A stretch of DNA of 64,000 nt. Origin: Microvirga sp. (lineage in GTDB: Bacteria; Pseudomonadota; Alphaproteobacteria; Rhizobiales; Beijerinckiaceae). The DNA is taken from positions 1-64,000 of the forward strand of contig JAPSLB010000011.1 in assembly GCA_031181145.1 (NCBI GenBank), read 5' to 3'. Positions within the stretch are counted from its first letter, which is position 1, and every line of letters starts with the position of its first letter. Both the position numbers and the translations under genes were made by a program. Shown here in pieces: positions 8,830-22,844 of the stretch. A model generated the notes under the pieces. It had not been told where the DNA came from, did not search any database, and worked only from the letters and a program-made list of their open reading frames with translations.

Positions 8830-10449
8830 ATGGCTGTGAGCGCCAACAGGCTTGAACTTCTGCAGATCGCCGATGCGGTCGCGCGTGAGAAGGTGATCGA
8901 CAAGCAGATCGTGCTTGACGCCATGGCGGACGCCATCGCGAAGGCCGCCCGCTCGCGGTACGGGGCGGAGACCGACATTCACGCCGAGATCAACCCGAAG
9001 ACCGGCGAGCTGCGCCTGTCGCGCCACCTCCTGGTGGTCGAGGACGGAGCGCTGGAGAACGATTCCCGCGAGATCACCCTCTCGGAAGCCCGCGCCCGCC
9101 ACAACCCGGCCGCCCAGATGGGCGACGTGATCGCCGATACCCTGCCGCCCTTCGATTTCGGTCGCATCGCGGCCCAGTCCGCCAAGCAGGTGATCGTGCA
9201 GAAGGTGCGGGACGCCGAGCGCGACCGCCAGTACCAGGAATACAAGGACCGCATCGGCGAGATCGTGAACGGCGCGGTTAAGCGCGTCGAATACGGCAAC
9301 GTGATCGTCGATCTCGGTCGTGGCGAGGCGATCATCCGCCGCGACGAGCTGATCCCCCGCGAGACGTTCCGCCCGGGCGACCGGATCCGCGCCTATCTCT
9401 TCGACGTGCGCCGCGAGACGCGCGGTCCGCAGATCTTCCTGTCCCGCACGCATCCGCAGTTCATGGCGAAGCTCTTCGCCTCGGAAGTGCCGGAGATCTA
9501 TGACGGCATCGTCACCGTGCAGGCAGTGGCCCGCGACCCGGGCTCCCGCGCCAAGATCGCCGTGTCGTCCCGCGATTCGTCCATCGACCCGGTCGGCGCC
9601 TGCGTGGGCATGCGCGGCTCCCGCGTCCAGGCGGTCGTCGGCGAGCTCCAGGGCGAGAAGATCGACATCATTCCGTGGTCCCCCGATCAGGCGACCTTCA
9701 TCGTCAACGCGCTCCAGCCCGCCGAAGTGGTGAAGGTGGTGCTCGACGAGGAGGCCGACCGCATCGAGGTGGTGGTGCCCGACGATCAGCTCTCGCTGGC
9801 CATCGGACGCCGCGGCCAGAACGTGCGCCTGGCCTCGCAGCTCACCGGCTGGGACATCGACATCCTCACGGAGGCCGAGGAATCCGAGCGCCGCCAGAAG
9901 GAATTCGCCGAGCGCACCGATCTGTTCATGAACGCCCTCGACGTGGACGAGGTGGTGGGCCAGCTGCTCGCCTCCGAAGGCTTCCGCTCGGTGGAGGAAA
10001 TCGCCTATGTGGATCCCGCCGAGGTTGCCTCCATCGAGGGCTTCGACGAGGACACCGCCGCCGAGATCCAGAACCGCGCCCGCGATTACATCGCCCGCAT
10101 CGAGGCCGAGAACGAGGCCCGCCGCAACGAGCTTGGCGTCTCCGACGAGCTGAAGGACATCGACGGCGTCACCACCGCCATGCTGGTGGCCTTCGGCGAG
10201 AACGACATCAAGACGGTCGAGGACCTGGCGGGCTGCGCCACCGACGATCTCGTGGGCTGGACGGAGGGCAAGGGCGCCGAGGCGACACGCTACAAGGGTG
10301 CGCTCGACGGCTTCGACGTGTCCCGTACGGAGGCCGAGGCCATGGTCATGGCCGCCCGCGTGAAAGCCGGCTGGATCGAGCAGCCTGAAGAAACCGTAGA
10401 GACCGAGGGATCGGCCGACGAGGCCGAGACCGAGGCTCAGCCGTCCTAA
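8830..10449 (+). CDS. nusA: transcription termination/antitermination factor NusA
   Basis: RNA polymerase-associated elongation factor of 539 residues. Order: N-terminal polymerase-binding domain, S1 domain ([20 protein letters not shown]), KH1 and KH2 ([40 protein letters not shown]), then two helix-hairpin acidic repeats typical of proteobacterial NusA and a Glu-rich end. AAGGAG at 8816-8821 sits eight bases before ATG 8830, so this start is preferred to GTG 8821. NusA is a plausible sensor for the leader terminator upstream, since it affects pausing and termination; that link is inference. Confidence 0.96.
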   Translation: MAVSANRLELLQIADAVAREKVIDKQIVLDAMADAIAKAARSRYGAETDIHAEINPKTGELRLSRHLLVVEDGALENDSREITLSEARARHNPAAQMGDVIADTLPPFDFGRIAAQSAKQVIVQKVRDAERDRQYQEYKDRIGEIVNGAVKRVEYGNVIVDLGRGEAIIRRDELIPRETFRPGDRIRAYLFDVRRETRGPQIFLSRTHPQFMAKLFASEVPEIYDGIVTVQAVARDPGSRAKIAVSSRDSSIDPVGACVGMRGSRVQAVVGELQGEKIDIIPWSPDQATFIVNALQPAEVVKVVLDEEADRIEVVVPDDQLSLAIGRRGQNVRLASQLTGWDIDILTEAEESERRQKEFAERTDLFMNALDVDEVVGQLLASEGFRSVEEIAYVDPAEVASIEGFDEDTAAEIQNRARDYIARIEAENEARRNELGVSDELKDIDGVTTAMLVAFGENDIKTVEDLAGCATDDLVGWTEGKGAEATRYKGALDGFDVSRTEAEAMVMAARVKAGWIEQPEETVETEGSADEAETEAQPS

Positions 10450-10478
10450 CAGACGATGGCAAAGCGAGGTCAGCACCC

Positions 10479-11146
10479 GTGCCGCGGCATGAACCGGAGC
10501 GCACCTGCATCGTTACCCGCGAGGCGCAAAGCCCCGCGGGACTGATCCGCTTTGTCCTCGGGCCCGACCGCCAAGTCGTTCCCGATCTCAGGCACAAGCT
10601 TCCCGGTCGGGGCGTCTGGGTGACGGCCCGGGCGGACATGGTGGACGAGGCGGTCAAGCGCCGCCTCTTCTCCCGCGCCTTCAAGACGGAGGCCAGAGCC
10701 TCCGAGACCCTGTCCCAAGACGTCGAGCGTCTCCTTCGCGACGACATGAGGCAGGCTCTCGCCCTCGCCAACAAGGCGGGCTGCGTCGTCACCGGCTTCC
10801 AGAAAGTCGAGTCGGCCATCACGGATAAGCCCATTATCGCCCTTATTCATGCCGCAGAGGCGGCCGAAGATGGGCGAAGAAAATTGGCGAACCCGTTGCG
10901 AAAACGCCTCGGCGAGGCAATATCTAGCTTTCCGGTCATCCAAGTATTGTCAATTGGCGAATTGGATTTGGCATTAGGCCGGTCACATGTGATACATGCT
11001 GCCCTCGTCGCGGGCGCTGGGAGCGACGGCTTTCTGAACCGCTGGCATCGTTACCGCACCTATTGCGGCATCGGAGCCGATCCATCTGGCCTCGGAAACG
11101 AGACCGGCGAACCCACGATTTTGAAACCCGCAGGAACATTAGCGGA

Positions 11147-11150
<4 letters not shown>
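10479..11150 (+). CDS. YlxR (DUF448) RNA-binding protein with L7Ae-like C-terminal region
   Basis: A 223-residue protein between nusA and infB, as in most bacteria. Residues 1-80 match the YlxR family: [27 protein letters not shown] and [10 protein letters not shown]. The middle (residues about 90-180) resembles an L7Ae/ribosomal-protein-eL8 fold ([17 protein letters not shown]), a fusion common in alphaproteobacteria. The GTG at 10479 follows GAGGT by about nine bases; the nearby ATG 10456 is in another frame. The stop overlaps infB by ATGA. The likely role is RNA binding, but no exact function is established. Confidence 0.85.
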
Positions 11151-14140
<2,990 letters not shown>

Positions 14141-14233
14141 AAGCTCAATCCGGCGAAACGGGCCTCGGTTCGCCGGATCGGCGATGGAAAGACAGCCGCC
14201 CGAGTTCCTTTTCGACAGACCTGAAACAATCGT

Positions 14234-14258
14234 CATGGCCGGGTCATTCCCGGCCATG
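14234..14258. repeat. single-hairpin REP-like palindrome between infB and rbfA
   Basis: CATGGCCGGG (14234-14243) and CCCGGCCATG (14249-14258) form a perfect 10-pair stem with a TCATT loop. The arms match the right-hand hairpin of the longer two-hairpin repeats elsewhere in this window, so this is probably a shortened member. It could also stabilise the infB mRNA end. Confidence 0.7.
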
Positions 14259-14299
14259 ATCCCTTTTGATCGATCCGGTCCAATCCCGGAGGATGACCC

Positions 14300-14728
14300 A
14301 TGGCAAAACGTTTCGAACAAACCACCGGCCCATCCCAGCGCCAGCAGCGCGTCGCCGAGCTCGTGCGCCACGCCTTGGCGGAGGTGCTCTCCCGCGGCGA
14401 TCTTCAGGACGACGTTCTGACGAGACACGTCATCACCATTCCCGAGGTGCGCATGTCGCCGGACCTGAAGCTCGCGACCGCCTATGTGATGCCGCTCGGC
14501 GGCAGGGACGAAGACGCGGTGATCAAGGCGCTCGACAAGAACAAGAAGGTCCTGCGTCAGGAGGTCGCCCGCCGGGTGAACCTGAAATTCGCGCCCGATC
14601 TCCGCTTCCGGCGCGACGAGAGCTTCGACGAGGCCGCCCGCATCGACGCGCTGCTGCGCTCCGAACGGGTGGCGCGCGACACGGGCAAGCCCGACGCGGA
14701 CCAGGCCGACGACGACAACGACGAGTGA
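14300..14728 (+). CDS. rbfA: 30S ribosome-binding factor A
   Basis: Cytosolic 16S rRNA maturation and cold-adaptation factor of 142 residues. It shows the KH-like RbfA fold: [74 protein letters not shown]. An acidic tail ([11 protein letters not shown]-like) is typical of Rhizobiales. It starts 159 bases after infB with a palindrome in the gap, and truB begins five bases after its stop. Confidence 0.94.
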   Translation: MAKRFEQTTGPSQRQQRVAELVRHALAEVLSRGDLQDDVLTRHVITIPEVRMSPDLKLATAYVMPLGGRDEDAVIKALDKNKKVLRQEVARRVNLKFAPDLRFRRDESFDEAARIDALLRSERVARDTGKPDADQADDDNDE

Positions 14729-14733
14729 GAGCA

Positions 14734-15663
14734 ATGACTGAAGACCGTTCCGAGGAGCGCCCTCGCCGCCCTCACGGCGACCGCCCGAAGAAGCGCGACA
14801 TCAATGGCTGGATCATTCTCGACAAGGGCGTCGGGATGACCTCGACCCATGCGGTCGCGCTGGTCAAGCGCGGTTTCTCGGCCAAGAAGGCGGGCCATGC
14901 GGGCACGCTCGACCCGCTCGCCTCCGGCATTCTGCCGATCGCTTTGGGCGAGGCCACGAAGACCGTGCCCTTCATCATGGACGGGCGCAAATCCTATGTG
15001 TTCACCGTGGCCTGGGGCGCGGAGACCAACACCGACGACACAGAGGGCGATGTCGTGGAGCGCACGGACAAGGTGCCGGACGCTTCCGAGATCGAGACTC
15101 TTCTGCCGCGCTTCACCGGCTCCATCCAGCAGGTGCCGCCGCGCTTCTCCGCCATCAAGATCCAGGGCGAGCGGGCCTACGACCTCGCTCGCGACGGCGA
15201 GGTGGTGGAGCTGCAGGCCCGCACCGTGGAGATCGACCGCCTCGCGCTCGTCCATCATGACGGCAACCGCTCGGTGATCGAGGCGGATTGCGGCAAGGGC
15301 ACTTACGTGCGCGCCATCGCCCGCGACCTCGGCCGGAGCTTGGGCTGCCTCGGCCATATCGCGGCACTGCGCCGCACGCGGGTCGGTCCCTTCACCGAGC
15401 ACGACGCGGTCACGGTGGACGACCTCACCACCGACCCGGCGGCGCTCCGCCCGGTGGAATCGGCCCTGAGCGAGATCCCGTCCGTCCCCGTGAGCCGCGA
15501 CATGGCCGGCCGCCTCATGCGCGGCCAGTCCATCATCCTGCGCGGCCGCGACGCTCCGCTCACCGGGAAGGCCTACGCCACCTGCAACGGCGTCCTCGTC
15601 GCCGTGGGCGACATCGAGCGCGGCGAACTTGTGCCGCACCGAGTGTTCAATCTGGGGGCATAG
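14734..15663 (+). CDS. truB: tRNA pseudouridine(55) synthase
   Basis: Makes pseudouridine 55 in the tRNA T-loop. The 309-residue protein has the family's N-terminal block GWIILDKGVGMTSTHAV and the catalytic segment GHAGTLDPLASGILPIALGEATK with its essential Asp. FSAIKIQGERAYDLARDGE and GTYVRAIARDLGRSLG follow. A short Arg-rich N-terminal extension precedes the core. The ATG at 14734 is preceded by GAGAG. It is the last gene before a REP-like repeat and a reversed DUF892 gene. Confidence 0.95.
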   Translation: MTEDRSEERPRRPHGDRPKKRDINGWIILDKGVGMTSTHAVALVKRGFSAKKAGHAGTLDPLASGILPIALGEATKTVPFIMDGRKSYVFTVAWGAETNTDDTEGDVVERTDKVPDASEIETLLPRFTGSIQQVPPRFSAIKIQGERAYDLARDGEVVELQARTVEIDRLALVHHDGNRSVIEADCGKGTYVRAIARDLGRSLGCLGHIAALRRTRVGPFTEHDAVTVDDLTTDPAALRPVESALSEIPSVPVSRDMAGRLMRGQSIILRGRDAPLTGKAYATCNGVLVAVGDIERGELVPHRVFNLGA

Positions 15664-15675
15664 AACGCCCGCCGC

Positions 15676-15763
15676 CGTCATCACCGGCCTCGGGCCTGTG
15701 ATCCGGACCAGAGGAGCGCATGCCTCTCAAATCGAGATGGCCGGGACGAGCCCGGCCATGACG
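15676..15763. repeat. two-hairpin REP-like intergenic repeat
   Basis: This 88-base element runs from CGTCATCACCGG to CCGGCCATGACG. The left arm is an imperfect CACCGGCC/GGGCCTGTG hairpin; the right is a perfect ATGGCCGGG/CCCGGCCAT stem (15737-15745 with 15751-15759). It shares architecture and end sequences with copies at 26668, 32711 and 33971. It fills most of the gap after truB. Confidence 0.8.
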
Positions 15764-15820
15764 TGGAGAGATGTTCAACGGTCCCGGATCGCTCAGGCCG
15801 TCTGGGATGACGCTTGCGGA

Positions 15821-16366
15821 TCACCGATCCGCCTTCAGGCCCTGCGCCTCCCGCATCAGATACTTCTGCGTGATCGGCTCGATCATGTCGCGGATGGCTT
15901 GAGCCGTCTTCTCCTCTTCCCGGAGCGTCTCCTGCAGGGCCGGGACGAAGCGCTGGTGGCCGGCAGCCTCGGCCATGGCGATCAGGGACTTGTAGGAAGC
16001 GATCTCGAAATTCTCGAAGGCATGGTTGGCGAAGGTGTTCTTCAGAACCTCGTCGGCCATGGGCATGTGGCCTGCGGCCGCCATATTGGCCATGAACTGG
16101 GTCGCCATGTCCTTCAGGAGCGACCGGTCCTCGCCGAAGGTGTGCAGCATCTCGTCGAGACGGCGCACCTGGCCCTCCGTCTCGGCGATATGGGTGCGCA
16201 GCAGGTCCGACATTTCCGGGTAGTGTTCGAAGCGCTCCACTTGGCGCTGCATCAGCTGCAGCGCTTCCTTCTCGAGGGCATGCGCGTTCTGAAGGCCGGT
16301 GATGAAGATGTTCTTCACGGTCTCGTTGGACGTCAGGTCCATCGTGCCTGCGGTGCTGGCGGTCAT
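15821..16366 (-). CDS. ferritin-like DUF892 (YciE/YciF) protein
   Basis: A 181-residue, mostly helical cytosolic protein of the YciE/YciF family, a four-helix ferritin-like fold often tied to stress responses. Visible family features are NIFITGLQNAHALEKEALQLM, the Glu/His pairs at HIAETEGQVRRLDEML and NHAFENFEIASYKSLI, and EEEKTAQAIRDMI. Metal binding is probable from these Glu/His positions but not proven. It is oriented against truB and rpsO, so it interrupts an otherwise continuous operon order. ATG 16366 is chosen; M9 is an alternative. Confidence 0.85.
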   Translation of the reverse strand: MTASTAGTMDLTSNETVKNIFITGLQNAHALEKEALQLMQRQVERFEHYPEMSDLLRTHIAETEGQVRRLDEMLHTFGEDRSLLKDMATQFMANMAAAGHMPMADEVLKNTFANHAFENFEIASYKSLIAMAEAAGHQRFVPALQETLREEEKTAQAIRDMIEPITQKYLMREAQGLKADR

Positions 16367-16484
16367 GATGTCGGCTTCCTATGTTGGAGATGTCTGGTTC
16401 ACCAACATCAGCCGCCAGAACTTGTTCCGACGGCGGCGCCACGCAGACCCATCCCATTGGCCGTGCTTGGCAAAAAGGATTCTG

Positions 16485-16513
16485 CTGGCACTTGTTCACA
16501 ATTCGTGTATGGT
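16485..16513 (+). promoter_or_regulatory. candidate promoter for rpsO
   Basis: CTGGCA (16485-16490), a 17-base spacer and TATGGT (16508-16513), each 4/6 to consensus, lie about 150 bases before rpsO. A separate rpsO promoter makes sense because a reversed gene separates it from truB. The rest of the 296-base gap shows no further gene. Confidence 0.4.
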
Positions 16514-16662
16514 GCGCCAGCCTCGGAGGGTCGACCTTCCCGAGGACCGTCCCGGTGACGGACCGCGCTGGACGACATCCCGGCCCGGCCTTTCCCGGAC
16601 GAACCGGACCTTCAGCCAGACGGCCAAGGTCCCATCGAAAAGCAAACCTGAAAGGATATGCG

Positions 16663-16932
16663 ATGTCGATTACGGCCGAGCGCAAGAACGCGCTTATCAA
16701 GGAATTCGCGCAGAAGGCTGGCGACACGGGCTCCCCCGAGGTGCAGATCGCCATTCTGACCGAGCGGATCAACAACCTGACCGGTCACTTCAAGACCCAC
16801 GCGAAGGACAACCACTCCCGTCGCGGCCTCCTGAAGCTCGTCTCGTCGCGTCGTTCGCTTCTCGACTACCTGAAGAAGAAGGACGAGAGCCGCTACAAGA
16901 CCCTGATCGAGAAGCTCGGCATCCGCCGCTAA
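16663..16932 (+). CDS. rpsO: 30S ribosomal protein S15
   Basis: Primary 16S rRNA-binding protein of the small-subunit platform, 89 residues, the standard length. The family blocks [40 protein letters not shown] and [12 protein letters not shown] are intact. ATG 16663 follows AAAGGA by about six bases. It precedes pnp, the conserved rpsO-pnp pair in which the spacer RNA is a processing target. Confidence 0.97.
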   Translation: MSITAERKNALIKEFAQKAGDTGSPEVQIAILTERINNLTGHFKTHAKDNHSRRGLLKLVSSRRSLLDYLKKKDESRYKTLIEKLGIRR

Positions 16933-16945
16933 GCTTTTGAACTGT

Positions 16946-16970
16946 CCGTCCGGAGCACGGCTCCGGACGG
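16946..16970 (+). other. hairpin in the rpsO-pnp spacer
   Basis: CCGTCCGGAGC (16946-16956) pairs perfectly with GCTCCGGACGG (16960-16970) around three bases, 14 bases after the rpsO stop. No T-run follows, so it is more likely a partial terminator, a 3'-end stabiliser, or an RNase III processing site like that known in the E. coli rpsO-pnp transcript. Confidence 0.6.
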
Positions 16971-17221
16971 ATGTCCGGACCTGATCGACGAGGATCAGCT
17001 CCGGGATCCACGAACGGATCGGATGAAAGAATCCGACCGGTTCGCTCCGGCGCTGGCGAGGCTTCAGACAAGTCCCGGCGTCCCTTTGAGGAGACGGATG
17101 ACGCGATGACCATGGCAGGATCGCAAGGGGCTTGGAGGAACGGGATTTCCCGCTTCACGAGCCTCTTGCCGTCTTGCTCATGGCATCGAGCCCCCGCTCC
17201 TGCTGTCATGAAAGACGAAAC

Positions 17222-19402
<2,181 letters not shown>

Positions 19403-19441
19403 GGGCATCGGACCTGCCAAGGACCCTGCCAAGAACACGGA

Positions 19442-19467
19442 AGGCGCGGCTTCGGCCGCGCCTTTTT
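19442..19467 (+). terminator. intrinsic terminator after pnp
   Basis: AGGCGCGGC (19442-19450), TTCG tetraloop and GCCGCGCCT (19455-19463) form a perfect 9-pair stem followed by five T residues. It ends the rimP-pnp gene series and shields the converging AraC-type gene. Confidence 0.92.
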
Positions 19468-19486
19468 CTTTGTCGCGAGCAAAATC

Positions 19487-20335
19487 TCATTCCAACGGCA
19501 GATAGATGTCCGTCCGCAGCTCGGTCGGCAGCGTGTCGCGCGGGCTGTTGAGATATTCCTCGAAAACCGGGGCATCGGCCGCTTCCCGGCCGGACGTGGG
19601 TAGCCACTGGCCGAAAAGCCAGTCGTAGGCCGCGCGCATATCGCCGTACGGACCCTTGTATCTCAGGACGGCATGATCGCCGCCCCGGATGGCCGTTGTC
19701 AGAAGCGGAGCATCGGCGACAACAGGATCAGGGATGATGACGCCGGCCTGAGACCGCAGCTCAGACTCCGGAACGCTTGTCGGATCGTCGAGATAGATCC
19801 CGATCATCCGCAGGCTCGGCCTGATCAGGTTGCGCGATGCAAGGGTGGTGAACAGAAGATCGAAGCTCTTGCCGATGCTCATGTAGGAGCCGCGGTGATC
19901 GACGGCGAGCAGGTTCATGGCAGGAACCTGGACAATGGCGATGTCGTACATGACCTGAACATCCCGGGGGGCTAAGTCCTTGAAGACCGTGTGGCCGCCG
20001 GCTTCGCGATATTTCGCAGGCGGCAGGCCGAAGGCGGCGCTGAAGGCGCGAGTGAAGGAGGCTTGACTGTCATATCGCGCCCGTGCCGCAATCTGCGGAA
20101 TCGGCGTGTCCGTATGAGCCAGATCGGCGGCAGCGCGTTGCAACCTCAGACGCTTGATGGTCACCGCGACCGTTTCGCCGAAGTAGCCATGGTAGATCCG
20201 GTGCCAATGGTAAGGTGACAAGCAAGCGATCCCGGCAAGAACATCGATGGTGAGTTCTTCATCCAGGTGATCGTGGATATGGGCCGAAACGCGCGTGAGA
20301 CGTTTCGCGTAGCTTTCCGAAACCGGCTTTTCCAT
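19487..20335 (-). CDS. AraC-family regulator with GyrI-like effector domain
   Basis: Cytosolic transcription regulator of 282 residues. Residues about 10-105 hold the two AraC helix-turn-helices (ELTIDVLAGIACLSPYHWHRIYH; IPQIAARARYDSQASFTRAF). Residues about 125-282 form a GyrI-like/SOUL-type ligand domain (VPAMNLLAVDHRGSYMSIGKSFD and YKGPYGDMRAAYDWLFGQWLP), as in Rob- and BmrR-like drug-sensing regulators. ATG 20335 has GGAG just upstream; an earlier in-frame start at 20389 lacks one. It converges on pnp and is tandem with the EamA exporter gene, a possible but unproven target. Confidence 0.88.
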   Translation of the reverse strand: MEKPVSESYAKRLTRVSAHIHDHLDEELTIDVLAGIACLSPYHWHRIYHGYFGETVAVTIKRLRLQRAAADLAHTDTPIPQIAARARYDSQASFTRAFSAAFGLPPAKYREAGGHTVFKDLAPRDVQVMYDIAIVQVPAMNLLAVDHRGSYMSIGKSFDLLFTTLASRNLIRPSLRMIGIYLDDPTSVPESELRSQAGVIIPDPVVADAPLLTTAIRGGDHAVLRYKGPYGDMRAAYDWLFGQWLPTSGREAADAPVFEEYLNSPRDTLPTELRTDIYLPLE

Positions 20336-20417
20336 TCTCCGCCCCCGATTGAGCTGTTTGCCTGATCTTAAGCGGAGAGCTTTTGACAAATCCTGCGGTT
20401 TTGAGCGGACCCTCGCC

Positions 20418-21362
20418 CTACCCTTTCCTCTCCGACAGGGTGAACCAGCCGATACCGAGAATGACGAGGGCGGCGCCGAGCCATTCGGAACCGCTCACCG
20501 TATCGCCGAGCACGGCCACGGCGAGCAGGATGGTCACCACCGGGCTGAGCATGCCGATGGTGGCGTTGGCCTGCGCGGAGATCTGCTTGAGCGCGGCGCT
20601 CAGGAAGAAGGACGGCAGCACGGTCGCGCCGAAAGCCAGCGCCAGCCCGATCCCCCACAGGGTGGGCGAGACGAAGATGGCCTCGAAGGGATGGGTAGCC
20701 AGGAACTGGAGAATCACGGCGACGCCCGCCGCGCCCATCGCCACGCAGGTGAAGAGTTGCGGTCCGATCTTCATGATCAGGGGCTTGGCCAGGAGCTGAT
20801 AGAGCGCGAACGTGACCGCGGCGGAGAGCACATAGAGAGCCCCTACCCCCGTGGCTGAGCCGGAAGCCGCCATGTTCTGAACGAAGAGCAGCGCCAGACC
20901 GGCATAGCTGATGGCGAAGGCCCCGAGCGCCTTGGGCTTGATGGGCTGGCGAAAGAAGGCCGCCCCGAACAGCACCACGAAGAGCGGATAGGTGAAGAGG
21001 ATCAGCCGCTCGAAATGCGCCGAGATATATTCCAGCCCCTTGAAGTCGAGATAGCTCGATGTCCAGTAGCCTACGAGTCCGACGCCGATCGTGCGCAGGA
21101 CGAGCCTCCTGTCCGGCAAGGGCTCGCCCTTGGCTCTCGTATGCGCCAGGGCATGGATGCCGATGACCAGATAGAACGGCAGGGACAGGATCATGCGCAG
21201 GGCCAAGGTTGTCTCCGCGTCGATCCCTTCAGCATAGGCGAGCTTGATGATGATGCCCTTCGAGGCGAACAGCGCCGCACCGATGGCCGCCATGGCGTAG
21301 CCCGCATAAGGCGGGCGCTTGGCGTCTTTCGCGCTCGTGGCGGAGGTCGTGGCGGAATTCAT
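20418..21362 (-). CDS. EamA-family drug/metabolite exporter
   Basis: Inner-membrane protein of 314 residues with about ten transmembrane helices arranged as two EamA repeats; the second begins near ALYVLSAAVTFALYQLLAKP. Charged ends (SERKG) follow the last helix. ATG 21362 follows a GAGGAAA site. It lies 82 bases upstream of the AraC-type gene on the same strand and diverges from the flavoprotein gene across 133 bases. The substrate (amino acid, nucleoside or drug) cannot be told from sequence. Confidence 0.88.
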   Translation of the reverse strand: MNSATTSATSAKDAKRPPYAGYAMAAIGAALFASKGIIIKLAYAEGIDAETTLALRMILSLPFYLVIGIHALAHTRAKGEPLPDRRLVLRTIGVGLVGYWTSSYLDFKGLEYISAHFERLILFTYPLFVVLFGAAFFRQPIKPKALGAFAISYAGLALLFVQNMAASGSATGVGALYVLSAAVTFALYQLLAKPLIMKIGPQLFTCVAMGAAGVAVILQFLATHPFEAIFVSPTLWGIGLALAFGATVLPSFFLSAALKQISAQANATIGMLSPVVTILLAVAVLGDTVSGSEWLGAALVILGIGWFTLSERKG

Positions 21363-21495
21363 GGCAGGTTTCCTCGGCCTGCAAGCTCTTTCACATGGTC
21401 TCCAAAGGCACAAGGATGCGTCACGCATCCCTCCATTGCGGCAAAGACGAGGCAGGGTTATGCCTGTTCCCGTCCAGGTTCAGGAGGGGCGTTTC

Positions 21496-22110
21496 ATGCC
21501 GGCCACGATCTCCACCATCGCCGAACTCGAAGCCCTCTACGGCCAGCCGGCCGAGGCCTCGATCCTGAAGGAAGCGCAGCGCATCGTTCCCGAGTACCGC
21601 GCCTTCATCGAGGCTGCGCCGTTCGTGGCGCTCGCCACGCGCGGGCCGGAGGGGCTCGACTGCTCCCCGCGGGGGGACGGGCCGGGCTTCGTGCGGGTGC
21701 AGGACGACAGGACCCTGCTGCTGCCGGACCGGCGCGGCAATAACCGCATCGACTCGCTCCGCAACATCGTCCGCGATCCGCATGTGGCGCTGCTTTTCCT
21801 GGTTCCCGGCATCGGCGAGACGATCCGGGTGAACGGTCGCGCGGCGATCTCCGTCGACCCTGCCCTGCTGGAGAGCTTCACCGTGGACGGCAAGGCACCG
21901 AAATCGGTGATCGCAATCACCGTCGACACGGTGTTCTTTCAGTGCGCCCGCGCGATCCTGCGCTCCGAGCTGTGGAATCCGCAAAGGCATGTGGCACGTG
22001 AAGCCCTGCCGAGTGCCGGACGGATCCTCTCTGCTCTGAGCGCCGACCGCTTCGACGGCGAGGCTTACGACAAGGCTCTGCCCGAGCGGCAGAGAACGAG
22101 CCTGTACTGA
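21496..22110 (+). CDS. pyridoxamine 5'-phosphate oxidase-like flavoprotein
   Basis: A 204-residue FMN-binding split-barrel protein resembling the MSMEG_1061-type PPOX family. It shows the characteristic FVALATRGPEGLDCSPRGD, RTLLLPDRRGNNRIDSLRNI and PHVALLFLVPGIGETIRVNG segments, and a C-terminal CARAILRSELWNPQRH block. Function in the family is largely unassigned: flavin-dependent reduction or peroxide handling. ATG 21496 follows AGGAGGGG by seven bases. It is followed after 68 bases by ridA-like gene, and both may remove reactive metabolites. Confidence 0.86.
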   Translation: MPATISTIAELEALYGQPAEASILKEAQRIVPEYRAFIEAAPFVALATRGPEGLDCSPRGDGPGFVRVQDDRTLLLPDRRGNNRIDSLRNIVRDPHVALLFLVPGIGETIRVNGRAAISVDPALLESFTVDGKAPKSVIAITVDTVFFQCARAILRSELWNPQRHVAREALPSAGRILSALSADRFDGEAYDKALPERQRTSLY

Positions 22111-22178
22111 TCTTGACCTTGAGCCGACGACCCCTGAAAAAGCCCTTCTCCCTTCTTTCAGAAGCGCAAGGAAAATTC

Positions 22179-22529
22179 ATGACGATTCAACGCATCAAGC
22201 CCGGCCCCCGCATGAGCGGCGCCGTCGTTCACGGCGACACGGTCTATCTCGCGGGTCAGGTCGCCAATCAGACCGCGGGCAAGAGCGTCACGGAGCAGAC
22301 GCAGGAAATCCTCACGATCATCGACAGCCTGCTCGCCGAGGCCGGCACCGACAAGTCGAAGATCCTGATGGCCAATATCTGGCTCACCGACATGGCCACG
22401 TTCCAGGAAATGAACGCCGTATGGGATGCCTGGGTCTCCCCCGGCAACACCCCTGCCCGCGCGACCGTCGAGGCGAAGCTCGCGGCTCCTCAGTTCAAGG
22501 TCGAAATCGCAGTCATCGCTGCGAAGTAA
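22179..22529 (+). CDS. RidA/YjgF-family enamine/imine deaminase
   Basis: Cytosolic 116-residue protein of the RidA superfamily, whose members hydrolyse reactive 2-aminoacrylate-type enamines. SGAVVHGDTVYLAGQVA, the TEQTQEILTIIDSLLAEAG helix and the C-terminal ARATVEAKLAAPQFKVEIAV with the conserved Arg are present. The motif differs slightly from archetypal RidA (no Gly-Pro-Tyr N-terminus), so it may belong to an Rid4-7 type subgroup. Ribosome-binding site AAGGAAA precedes ATG 22179. It is tandem with the flavoprotein gene. Confidence 0.88.
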   Translation: MTIQRIKPGPRMSGAVVHGDTVYLAGQVANQTAGKSVTEQTQEILTIIDSLLAEAGTDKSKILMANIWLTDMATFQEMNAVWDAWVSPGNTPARATVEAKLAAPQFKVEIAVIAAK

Positions 22530-22560
22530 CCGGTACATCCGCCACGCTAGCCTAAATCGA

Positions 22561-22596
22561 ATGGTCTCGGCTTCTCTCTGGAGGATCCGAGACCAT
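22561..22596 (+). terminator. hairpin after the RidA gene
   Basis: ATGGTCTCGG (22561-22570) and CCGAGACCAT (22587-22596) form a perfect 10-pair stem with a 16-base loop, 31 bases past the RidA stop. No T-run follows, so any termination would be weak or factor-assisted. The rest of the 315-base gap holds the metalloprotease promoter. Confidence 0.5.
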
Positions 22597-22716
22597 GTCC
22601 CGCCCGAGCGCCTCACCCGGTTCGGCGCGCATGAGATGTCCGGCAGAAGATGCCGAAGGCGCGCTTCTGTGTTCCAGCGCACCCGCGTCGCTTCGCACGC
22701 GGCAAGCCCCCTTCTA

Positions 22717-22746
22717 TTGACAATATTACGTGATAACATATCGTAA
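22717..22746 (+). promoter_or_regulatory. promoter and operator-like palindrome before the metalloprotease gene
   Basis: TTGACA (22717-22722, perfect -35) and TATCGT (22739-22744) are separated by 16 bases. Inside, TTACG (22726-22730) and CGTAA (22742-22746) form an inverted repeat spanning the -10 region, where a repressor could block transcription. The local sequence is markedly AT-richer than the surroundings. Confidence 0.55.
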
Positions 22747-22844
22747 ATGTCGGTCGTGAGCCGCCATTAACGATGATGTGCCGTCGTGTCCCGGCTGCGA
22801 TTACGCGCGAGGATTTCCGACGTCCGTATCTGGGGAACAGTACC

